The notes beneath the pieces were generated by a model that saw only the letters and a program-made list of their open reading frames with translations, did no database searches and had not been told where the DNA came from. A program made the translations under genes and the position numbers. From positions 1-23,184 of the IMG/VR virus record IMGVR_UViG_3300047095_001770: DNA of 23,184 nucleotides; one strand, given 5' to 3'. This document shows, in pieces, positions 7,579-14,310 of this stretch. This DNA is from a virus. Every line of letters begins with the position of its first letter. Position 1 is the first letter of the stretch.

Positions 7579-8243
7579 TAAAATAGTTTTTTAAATCTAA
7601 CTTTACCGTCTAGTATTCCAAATTTGTTATTAAGTTCCAATAGAAGAACCTCTTTATGTTCATATTCAAGAGATTCGAATAGTCGCTTAAAATCCATTTG
7701 GGAAATCATTGAAACAAAATCTAATACATCAATTGGTCCAATAAAGGTGGTTTTATTATTTTCTCTAACCAAGTCACATAGTCTAGAAAAAGCTAAATTA
7801 AGTTCAGGTTTAGTAAACTTTCGACCTTCTGTTGAAATGTTCATTAGTTTAATTAGTACTTCATCATTAGTTGCAATATTATTTAGATCTCTCTCAATAA
7901 TAACTTTATCCATGTACTTATCATAAGATGCGCCATCTAGTAGGTGGCTATCTGTATGACCTGGATCCAATCTAATTCCAGTGTTATGATACATTTCATC
8001 GCTAACGCCTTCTCCGCTATTCCACGAATTATTAAAGATTTTATCTTCTCTCTTTAATTTTAAGTGTTGCTGGTATCGGGCTTCATCTTCATCATCAATA
8101 GATTCAGTATCAACCTGTCCAATTTCATCCTCTTCATCACCTTCAAATTGATCTAATCCTTCAAAATCTTCTCCGTCTAAAGCTGACCAATCATCGCCTT
8201 CATTAATGAATAGGTCTTCTTCTTTAGTTTTTTTCTTCCACAT
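7578..8243 (-). CDS. Unknown protein with acidic N-terminal tail
   Basis: This 221-residue protein begins with a short basic stretch (KKKTK). Residues 8-58 are very rich in Asp, Glu and Gly and probably disordered. The C-terminal half (about 105-221) looks helical and folded, ending VRFKKLF. I do not recognise the family. It lies between gp41 helicase (15 bp upstream) and gp47 (TAATG overlap), so a replication or recombination role is suggested by context. The hydrophobic C-terminal end could be a partner-binding tip such as those that bind sliding clamps, but this is speculation. Confidence 0.8.
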   Translation of the reverse strand: MWKKKTKEEDLFINEGDDWSALDGEDFEGLDQFEGDEEDEIGQVDTESIDDEDEARYQQHLKLKREDKIFNNSWNSGEGVSDEMYHNTGIRLDPGHTDSHLLDGASYDKYMDKVIIERDLNNIATNDEVLIKLMNISTEGRKFTKPELNLAFSRLCDLVRENNKTTFIGPIDVLDFVSMISQMDFKRLFESLEYEHKEVLLLELNNKFGILDGKVRFKKLF

Positions 8244-8258
8244 AATATTGTAGTTTTT

Positions 8259-9746
8259 TTATAAATCTCCTAAAATATCTTCGTGTTCGCCAAACTGCTT
8301 GATACTAGGAGCAACTGTCAACTGTGGTTTAACTTGGACGTTTGCATATTGTTGACGCAAATCGTCTTCAATTGAAGAAATATCATCGTCATCAGAGTAG
8401 TATTCGCTTGCTGGATCAGTTTCTTCTACAAGTCTAGAGAAATCATAGAACATTCGATACATTTTAAAGCTTTCTGTGTAGCCTTCATCACGGTTAGCAA
8501 TAACCTTGATTTTAATTCTTTTTTCCATAGGGCCTCTCATTAGACCATATAGAGAATCCACTGTGTGCACAAGACCAAAGGATTCAGCAATATCTGACAT
8601 TCCAATATCTTGGTCATCTACTGCATCGCGTTTAATTTGAGTCGCAGTAATAATGGTCCATTCATTACGTTGAGCTACTGCGCGTAATTCCTCAGAAATT
8701 ACTTTGATTTTCTCATAAGTATTTCCTTGTTCGCGCATAGGTCTCATTAAGTTAATATAATCTACGACTACAACTTGAAGACGCTTTCCTGTGCTTTCTT
8801 GAACTTTTAAAAAGTAGTTTTCAATATCAACTGCAGTTGCACTACCTGTTGCAAATTCTTTAACCCATAGTTCTCCAGGTTGAGATCCGCTTTGTCTAAA
8901 TTGTTCAATTTTGGCTTCAATTAGTTGAGTACGATCTTTTGACGTAATCTCATTATATTGATTGTATGGAATATTTAAGATATTAGATCCTAACCGCTTC
9001 ATATATTTAGTATCAGCTAATTCCAAAGTTGCAACACCAGTTTGACACCCTGACATAAATGCACGAGCTGCAATATTTGAAAGAACCATTGATTTACCAA
9101 CCTTAGGACGACCTTGGAAAACCACTAGAGTTTTTGGATTCCAACCTCCACCTAATGTCTTATCAAAGAATGGAAACCCAGTTGGAGTTCCAGTTTTAGA
9201 AACTTGAACGTGATCGACTGCATTAAAGAAATTTAAGCCAGACTCAGCATTACTAAAGGAAACATTTAAGTTTGTATTAAGCTTAGTTCTAACTTGATCT
9301 GTAATAATATTAACATTTTCTGGACTTATTTCACTCGTCTTTAAGAAAGATAAAATATCAACAATTGATGAATTAAGGTTCTTAATTAAGATAAATGATT
9401 TTGTATACTTGGTTAAGAACTCATAATTGTATTCTCCAAGATTTACACCAAGTAGAGTATTAAAAGTGTCATCTGAAATTTCATAACTGGTTAAGTTAAG
9501 CATTTCTCGAATTTCAGTTTTCGATGGAATCTTATGATATTCTTTATAATAGTTTTTTACAACTTTAAAGATATTTCCAAGATCATCGTTATTGAAATAT
9601 TGAGTCTTCATTTTTGGAATAACTTCCCTAATATCAAGGGCCTCCACGTTCTTTGGCCTGATTAGGGTCTCATTGTTGTCATCCATTAGAATAAAGTTAA
9701 GAATAACTTTTTCTAGCAACTCGATATTTTCTTTAAAGTCTATCAT
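8259..9746 (-). CDS. 41: Replicative DNA helicase gp41 (DnaB-like)
   Basis: This hexameric 5'-3' helicase unwinds DNA ahead of the polymerase. The 495-residue protein has an N-terminal helical domain (about 1-165) and a RecA-like C-terminal motor. Walker A is GRPKVGKS (212-219), the LELAD stretch at 241-245 carries the likely catalytic Glu, Walker B VVVVDY ends at 330, and the sensor TATQIKRD is at 367-374. The last 50 residues are acidic and probably disordered, ending DILGDL. Its length is close to T4 gp41 (475). It lies directly downstream of a small gene following UvsX, as in T4 (uvsX-40-41). Confidence 0.95.
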   Translation of the reverse strand: MIDFKENIELLEKVILNFILMDDNNETLIRPKNVEALDIREVIPKMKTQYFNNDDLGNIFKVVKNYYKEYHKIPSKTEIREMLNLTSYEISDDTFNTLLGVNLGEYNYEFLTKYTKSFILIKNLNSSIVDILSFLKTSEISPENVNIITDQVRTKLNTNLNVSFSNAESGLNFFNAVDHVQVSKTGTPTGFPFFDKTLGGGWNPKTLVVFQGRPKVGKSMVLSNIAARAFMSGCQTGVATLELADTKYMKRLGSNILNIPYNQYNEITSKDRTQLIEAKIEQFRQSGSQPGELWVKEFATGSATAVDIENYFLKVQESTGKRLQVVVVDYINLMRPMREQGNTYEKIKVISEELRAVAQRNEWTIITATQIKRDAVDDQDIGMSDIAESFGLVHTVDSLYGLMRGPMEKRIKIKVIANRDEGYTESFKMYRMFYDFSRLVEETDPASEYYSDDDDISSIEDDLRQQYANVQVKPQLTVAPSIKQFGEHEDILGDL

Positions 9747-9751
9747 ATTTT

Positions 9752-10096
9752 TTAGTTATACAGTTCGTTAAATACTGCTTTATTAATATACAAAAATTCT
9801 CCCTTTTTAACAAGAGTTTCTGCATCCATTAAATTTTTAATTACAATTCGGAGTTTGTCCTTAAATCCATGAGTTACCTCATTCTCATTAAATACATACT
9901 TAAGGGTTTTTGCTGAAAATTTTAAATCAGAAGGATTAAATTCTTTATTTTTTATCTCGCAAACCTTAATAATATATTGAATAATATCAACTACAAAATC
10001 TGTTTCAGTAGGGTAGCTTGGTAGTACCCTATGTAAACCTAATTCGTATTTAATTGGTAACTCTGGTTTAAGTTTATAATTAATCTTCTGATCCAT
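9752..10096 (-). CDS. Unknown small protein between UvsX and gp41
   Basis: This 114-residue Lys-rich protein starts at the ATG at 10094-10096; a TTG one codon upstream is less likely. The start overlaps the end of uvsX by 17 bp and the stop is 5 bp before the helicase gene. The C-terminal part (helices followed by a KKGEFLYINK strand pair) could be a winged-helix-like fold, but no motif is decisive. In T4 the gene in this position is 40. The shared position is noted without claiming homology. Confidence 0.75.
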   Translation of the reverse strand: MDQKINYKLKPELPIKYELGLHRVLPSYPTETDFVVDIIQYIIKVCEIKNKEFNPSDLKFSAKTLKYVFNENEVTHGFKDKLRIVIKNLMDAETLVKKGEFLYINKAVFNELYN

Positions 10097-11273
10097 CAAA
10101 TTCAGTCATTTCGTTTAATTCATCTGTTTCCATATCATCAATTCCATCCTGAGTTTCAGGGAACTTAAAGGTTGGCTTAATAATTTTTTCATCAAGTTGT
10201 TTTAGAACCTCATCAGTAAATAGTCTTGATGAGAAAAATTCCTTGACTGGAACAGCATCACCGTTATGACGAACGATATAAGATTTTCCGAGCTTTTTAG
10301 GATAGAAATAAACCTGCTCTCCATTTAATTCGAATGGTGACAGTATTTCCTGCTCGTCAGCTTTCATTTTTTCAAATTCCTTTTGTGTTACAATAACCCC
10401 ACGGCCAACTCCACATGTGTCCCAACTTACATATTGTTCCAATCCAACAAATGGATTCATGCCCTTATGGAATGAAATATGGAATTCAATATCAAGAGGA
10501 CGTGCTAAACGATTTTTCTTGGTTTTACTGCGAACAATAATACCGGTCGTTGTTTTGTTTTCATCGCGAAGAGTTCCTTTACTCAACATTAAGATAATTG
10601 AAGCAGAAAACTCTGGACCACCTCCACCTGACATTCCCTTTGGAGTATATTGATCCATTGACGCATAGGTATGGTTTGTAAAAATAAATGGAACTTTGTG
10701 ATTAGAAAGGTCTAGTGTTAGGGACTTAAATAGAGAACGCATCTCCTTTGCACGAAGACCCATATCTGCTGCATTTTTACCCTTGTCCATGTCAGTTTTA
10801 CTTTTATCAGTATCTAACATTCCAACAGAGTCAACAAATAGAGCGATTTTAAGACCTGGGTTTTCTTTGATTGTATCAATTAAATCGTTAACGAAGAATT
10901 TTACTTCGCTAATAAGACCCATACGAAGATACTTAAGTTTAGTTAAGTCAACTCCAAATTTTACATAATCCGAAGAGTCGATTGCACCTTCAGTATCAAT
11001 GTAAAATACCATGTAATCTTTTTTCTGTAATTCACGAACCGCATTTAAACATAAAAACGTTTTACCTGCACCTGAATCTCCAGCGATTCCAATACTTCTT
11101 GTGTTTGGATAACCACCAAATAGAGAGCCCGACATTTGGGCATTTAGTAGATAATTTCCGGTTGGAATATACTCCTCAATATCGGAGAAGCCACGAATTT
11201 CAATTTTAGATTTTACTTTCTTTTCAAGTAAATCATTAAACTTTGCGAATGCATCTAATGTAGATTTTGCCAT
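10080..11273 (-). CDS. uvsX: UvsX recombinase (RecA-like)
   Basis: This is the strand-exchange recombinase of recombination-dependent replication. The 397 residues match T4 UvsX (391). Walker A is GDSGAGKT (65-72), the catalytic Glu lies in DTEGAID (E95), Walker B FVDS is at 146-149, and the loop region TNHTYASMDQ is at 199-208. A GMSGGGG stretch (213-219) is followed by a RecA-like core strand. The C-terminal tail is acidic. An AAAGGAT sequence about 10 bp before the ATG may serve as ribosome site. The 55 bp upstream to the preceding gene hold no convincing promoter. Confidence 0.95.
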   Translation of the reverse strand: MAKSTLDAFAKFNDLLEKKVKSKIEIRGFSDIEEYIPTGNYLLNAQMSGSLFGGYPNTRSIGIAGDSGAGKTFLCLNAVRELQKKDYMVFYIDTEGAIDSSDYVKFGVDLTKLKYLRMGLISEVKFFVNDLIDTIKENPGLKIALFVDSVGMLDTDKSKTDMDKGKNAADMGLRAKEMRSLFKSLTLDLSNHKVPFIFTNHTYASMDQYTPKGMSGGGGPEFSASIILMLSKGTLRDENKTTTGIIVRSKTKKNRLARPLDIEFHISFHKGMNPFVGLEQYVSWDTCGVGRGVIVTQKEFEKMKADEQEILSPFELNGEQVYFYPKKLGKSYIVRHNGDAVPVKEFFSSRLFTDEVLKQLDEKIIKPTFKFPETQDGIDDMETDELNEMTEFDGSED

Positions 11274-11328
11274 AAATATTTAATCCTTTTGTTATACCCT
11301 TCTTTTACACAGTCGGGGATAAAGGATC

Positions 11329-11679
11329 TTAGGCAAAGTATGATATAGTTAAGAAGCTGGCTGCAAGTAATTTTGAATTGGAATAGTCACCTTGCATTAT
11401 TTTATAAAAAGGAATTCTTGTTAAATCTGTATCGTGTTTTAGTCCACTGATATTAACTGCAAAACAAATATCCTTATCTATTTTTCCTAACTTAAATATT
11501 CTAGATTGGTCTAAGTCTTCTACCCCCAGCTCCTGATACATTCTTTTAATTGCTGCAAAATTAGACGCATCCTTTGCATGATCGATTTTAATTGTAATCG
11601 GCTCATTTTCTGGAGTGCAGTAAATTGCTCTCAATTTCTCAGAATCAGAAACTTCAATTGGTAAGATAATTAGCTCCAC
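11329..11679 (-). CDS. Unknown protein, GTG start
   Basis: This 116-residue protein starts with GTG, which overlaps the previous stop as TAGTG. One helix, AAIKRMYQELGV (43-54), resembles the Nudix-box helix (AxxREL.EELG), but the upstream Gly and the paired catalytic Glu residues are missing. It could be a degenerate Nudix protein or an unrelated alpha/beta protein. It lies between the polymerase and uvsX, where T4 carries host-takeover and modification genes. No function is claimed. Confidence 0.75.
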   Translation of the reverse strand: MELIILPIEVSDSEKLRAIYCTPENEPITIKIDHAKDASNFAAIKRMYQELGVEDLDQSRIFKLGKIDKDICFAVNISGLKHDTDLTRIPFYKIMQGDYSNSKLLAASFLTISYFA

Positions 11680-12266
11680 TATTTAGAATCAAGTTTTTTC
11701 AACAGAGCATCTTTAATATGATCTGCTGTTATTTGATTATTTATATGGGTTGCTAATTCTGTTAAAAATTCTGATTTATTCTGTGAGCTTTTATACATCA
11801 TCTTTAATAGATTTAATGATGGTAGGTTAACTCGTAAATTTAAGTTCAATAGAGATTCTTCAGTGGCAAACATTTCAAAAATGCCAGCTGACTTTGGATT
11901 AGGTTGAACTACTACCTGTGCTGGTACTGGAGCTGCCGCTTGAGTTGTGTCTGGTTTAACTGGATCAATAATTGGTCCTCGAATAGACATACACTCAGCC
12001 TTAGTTAAAGGCTCTTGTCCATCCATAATCGCCATTAATCTAGTGTTAAGATCGTCTAGACTAACAACCATGCCATCTGCAAGTTTTACGGCCATTAAGC
12101 CGCCTCTACTAAATACATCAACTACTCTAGTAACTGTTGAAATTTTAGTATCATCTGGTGTATTTACCCATTGGTAATCTTTGCCCATAATAAAATCTCT
12201 AGTTTGGGCAAGTGCATCAATATCGTACATATATTTGTTTATTTTGTTTTTTATCCATTTTAGCAT
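11679..12266 (-). CDS. Unknown two-domain protein after DNA polymerase half
   Basis: This 195-residue protein has a basic N-terminus (MLKWIKNKINK), a first domain to about residue 105 that includes strands VKLADGMVVSLDD, an Ala/Pro/Gln/Val-rich linker around 108-128, and a C-terminal helical domain. It carries no polymerase motif, so it is not the missing half of gp43. Its ATG overlaps the polymerase stop as TAATG, so translation is probably coupled. I do not recognise the family. Confidence 0.8.
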   Translation of the reverse strand: MLKWIKNKINKYMYDIDALAQTRDFIMGKDYQWVNTPDDTKISTVTRVVDVFSRGGLMAVKLADGMVVSLDDLNTRLMAIMDGQEPLTKAECMSIRGPIIDPVKPDTTQAAAPVPAQVVVQPNPKSAGIFEMFATEESLLNLNLRVNLPSLNLLKMMYKSSQNKSEFLTELATHINNQITADHIKDALLKKLDSK

Positions 12267-13645
12267 TAGTTTGCTGCTTTTTTCGCTGCTTGTTTTAATT
12301 CGGTAATGTGACCTTTAATACTCATACGACGATCGTACATCGACTTTAAAATAACCCTTGCAGCAGAGTCTTTTTTCTTAGTAAAAAGGGTACCATTTTT
12401 TGTATAGATTTCATCTTCTTTAAGAACATGACCAGGTTTCATTTTACCTAAGTATGTATCAGGAGAAATATTGAACTGGATTTGAACGTTAGGGTACATT
12501 GATGAGAAGTCAAAGCACGAAACATATTTATGGTGACCTGGTACTGGTTTACTTACATAAGCGCCTTCATATGTTACTTGTTCAGCCAGATCTCTTTTAT
12601 CTGAAGCCATTTTCTTACCATCACGTAAAAAGTGGCGACACATTAGGGATTCGGTAATAAACACTGCACTAAAGACTTTTGATACATCAACTTGTGCAGT
12701 TTTGGAAATAGCAAATGCTACATCAAGAAGACTTAATTTGTCTTCAATTAGTTTAACTAGCATAACGTCAATTGCGTTATACTTTACGAAGTTTTCAACA
12801 TCTTGCTGAGCTTCCATCATTGATCCATACTCGTGATGTAATTTACTTACGCCAAGAACTAATTGTGAAATATAATCTAACTTATAGTTTTCAACAACTT
12901 TAATTGGTTTAAGGTTCATAAATACTTCAAGATAATCAAGAAGACCTAAGTGAACTGGAGATTGACCTTTACCGATAAGCTTATCACAAACCATAGATTC
13001 CATTGGTTTGATATTAAGGCGCTTACAGCGATTAATTAAGTATTTCCAGTCGAATTCAATTACATTCCAGCCAGTAATAAAAGGAAGTTTAGGAAGTATT
13101 CTATGAAAAAAGGTTGCCATTAAGTCTTCTTCTTTTTCAAAGAACATATACTTAATAGTAAATACTTGACCTTGTGCACTTAAATACTCATTGATTTCAG
13201 ATTCCATTTTAGAAATAGCTGCATCATCGAGCTTTTTCATAGTAGACAAAATGTAGGTCACATTATCTGGACCACAAAATGAAATTAAGTTTACTGGCAT
13301 GGCAGCCTTAGCTGGATCAGGGAACTCGTTTGAAGTTAACTGAATCTCGATATCGAGAAAGTATTTCTTAGGATTATGATCAGAATAGATTTGAGCAAGC
13401 TCTTCTTCAGAAAAACGGGTTTGAATAAGCTCTTCGATTCTGAATCGGCTAAGCCATTTACTTTTACTTTTGTCAACAAATTTATTATCCCAATTTCGAT
13501 ATTCTGATGGACGACCTGTCAATTTCCAATTGAATTGATCTGCATCGTGGATATGCTTTACTGCATATGCAACATTACCCGCTTCATCATAATATGAAAC
13601 TACTAATTTAGAATCGTCTTGCTTGAATTCTGAGCTTATTATCAT
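12266..13645 (-). CDS. 43A: DNA polymerase gp43, N-terminal and exonuclease half (split gene)
   Basis: This 459-residue protein is the first half of a family B replicative polymerase. The proofreading exonuclease is complete: ExoI DIE (D98, E100), ExoII NVIEFD (N194, D199) and ExoIII YNAID (Y289, D293). Polymerase motif A follows, DFSSMYPN (379-386). The chain ends KQAAKKAAN at the start of the fingers, before motif B (KxxxNSxYG) and motif C (DTDS). T4 gp43 has 898 residues. No reading frame in this window encodes the missing motifs, so the second half must lie elsewhere. Split gene 43 is known in some T4-like phages. The alternatives are an intron with a distant exon or a sequencing frameshift, but no continuation exists in any frame nearby. 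Confidence 0.92.
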   Translation of the reverse strand: MIISSEFKQDDSKLVVSYYDEAGNVAYAVKHIHDADQFNWKLTGRPSEYRNWDNKFVDKSKSKWLSRFRIEELIQTRFSEEELAQIYSDHNPKKYFLDIEIQLTSNEFPDPAKAAMPVNLISFCGPDNVTYILSTMKKLDDAAISKMESEINEYLSAQGQVFTIKYMFFEKEEDLMATFFHRILPKLPFITGWNVIEFDWKYLINRCKRLNIKPMESMVCDKLIGKGQSPVHLGLLDYLEVFMNLKPIKVVENYKLDYISQLVLGVSKLHHEYGSMMEAQQDVENFVKYNAIDVMLVKLIEDKLSLLDVAFAISKTAQVDVSKVFSAVFITESLMCRHFLRDGKKMASDKRDLAEQVTYEGAYVSKPVPGHHKYVSCFDFSSMYPNVQIQFNISPDTYLGKMKPGHVLKEDEIYTKNGTLFTKKKDSAARVILKSMYDRRMSIKGHITELKQAAKKAAN

Positions 13646-13674
13646 TTTTATCTTACTTTGGGTTAATATACCAA

Positions 13675-14163
13675 TTAATTTGTTCCAGTGGAACCAAATC
13701 CGCCAGAACCTCTTTCTGACTGAGCTGGAAATACTTCTTCTTCACTTTGGCATTCAATTAATTTGGCTTTAATAATTGGAGTAAGAATAAACTGAACTAT
13801 TTTATCCCCTGGCGAAATTAATTGATCGGTTGTTCCACAATTATAGTGGTGAAGGTGAATCTCTCCTTGGTAATCGCAATCTACTACTTGGGCGCCAACT
13901 TGGAGTCTCCTTTTTGTAGCAACACCGCTTTTATTAAATGCGATAAGGGCTGTATGCAGAGGAAGCCTTGCTCGAATGCCGCTTGGGATTAAAACCGATT
14001 CCCCCGGTTCAAGAAAAACTGATTCAAAATCATTTGGAACAAAAAAGTCAATTCCGGCTGATCCTGGAGTTCCATATTCGGGAGTTTTTACGTCACCGAT
14101 CTTAATAAATCTAATTAATTCTCCTCTAGATAGAGGTTTTGGAGTTCTTTTCATTGCATTCAT
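13675..14163 (-). CDS. dut: dUTPase
   Basis: This trimeric enzyme hydrolyses dUTP to dUMP, keeping uracil out of DNA and feeding thymidylate synthesis. All five motifs are visible, counted from the ATG at 14163 (162 residues): GSAGIDFF (34-41), NKSGVA (77-82), a motif III with catalytic D95 and Y98 in VVDCDYQG, PGDKIVQ (118-124), and the Gly-rich C-terminal RGSGGFGSTG (151-160). The open frame runs up to 14244, but the extra 27 residues are hydrophobic and AT-encoded and lie over the likely promoter, so the later ATG is chosen. An ATG at 14154 is also possible. It is the first gene of the 11.6-kb minus-strand operon. Confidence 0.93.
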   Translation of the reverse strand: MNAMKRTPKPLSRGELIRFIKIGDVKTPEYGTPGSAGIDFFVPNDFESVFLEPGESVLIPSGIRARLPLHTALIAFNKSGVATKRRLQVGAQVVDCDYQGEIHLHHYNCGTTDQLISPGDKIVQFILTPIIKAKLIECQSEEEVFPAQSERGSGGFGSTGTN

Positions 14164-14190
14164 GTTGAGTAATTGGATTTTTAGTAGAAT

Positions 14191-14216
14191 CTTATACTGT
14201 CTTAGATATACTAAGA
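14191..14216 (-). promoter_or_regulatory. Candidate promoter with 17-bp dyad before dUTPase operon
   Basis: On the minus strand a TATAAG box (14191-14196) lies about 28 bp before the dUTPase start. Three bases upstream of it is a perfect 6-bp inverted repeat with a 5-base spacer: TCTTAGATATACTAAGA on the plus strand, 14200-14216. No good -35 hexamer is found at 17 bp, which would suit a middle-type promoter that depends on a bound activator, or an operator. Confidence 0.4.
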
Positions 14217-14280
14217 TCTTTACGATGATAAATAATGATAGCAAAGGACAATCTAGACCAAAATCATGAGTCCTAAGTTA

Positions 14281-14288
14281 AATAAATA
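14281..14288 (+). promoter_or_regulatory. Candidate T4-type late promoter box before tail sheath
   Basis: AATAAATA, inside the longer TTAAATAAATAAC (14278-14290), ends 22 bp before the sheath ATG and matches the box before the tail tube. A ribosome site AGGA (14302-14305) lies 5 bp before the ATG. A second possible box, GATAAATA, lies at 14227-14234. Confidence 0.5.
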
Positions 14289-14310
14289 ACTTAAAAATAG
14301 TAGGACCGAA

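Noticed and set aside
7624-7926. Plus-strand open frames inside the replication block (also 6244-6429, 10417-10653, 10783-10968, 10982-11209, 11947-12177)
   Set aside because: All lie opposite well-supported genes, have no recognisable product and no late-type promoter box in front.
11274-11328. Promoter between the 116-residue gene and uvsX
   Set aside because: A TATAAC-like string is present, but there is no matching -35 and no activator-type motif that I can support.
12264-12285. Possible programmed -1 frameshift at an A6 tract near the end of the polymerase half, which would fuse it to the 195-residue protein
   Set aside because: The codon phase is AAA AAA G rather than A AAA AAG, so it is not a standard slippery site. 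The fused product would still lack motifs B and C, and TAATG coupling explains the overlap.
14164-14244. Longer dUTPase with 27 extra N-terminal residues
   Set aside because: The extension is hydrophobic and AT-encoded, covers the likely promoter and dyad, and is not part of known dUTPases.
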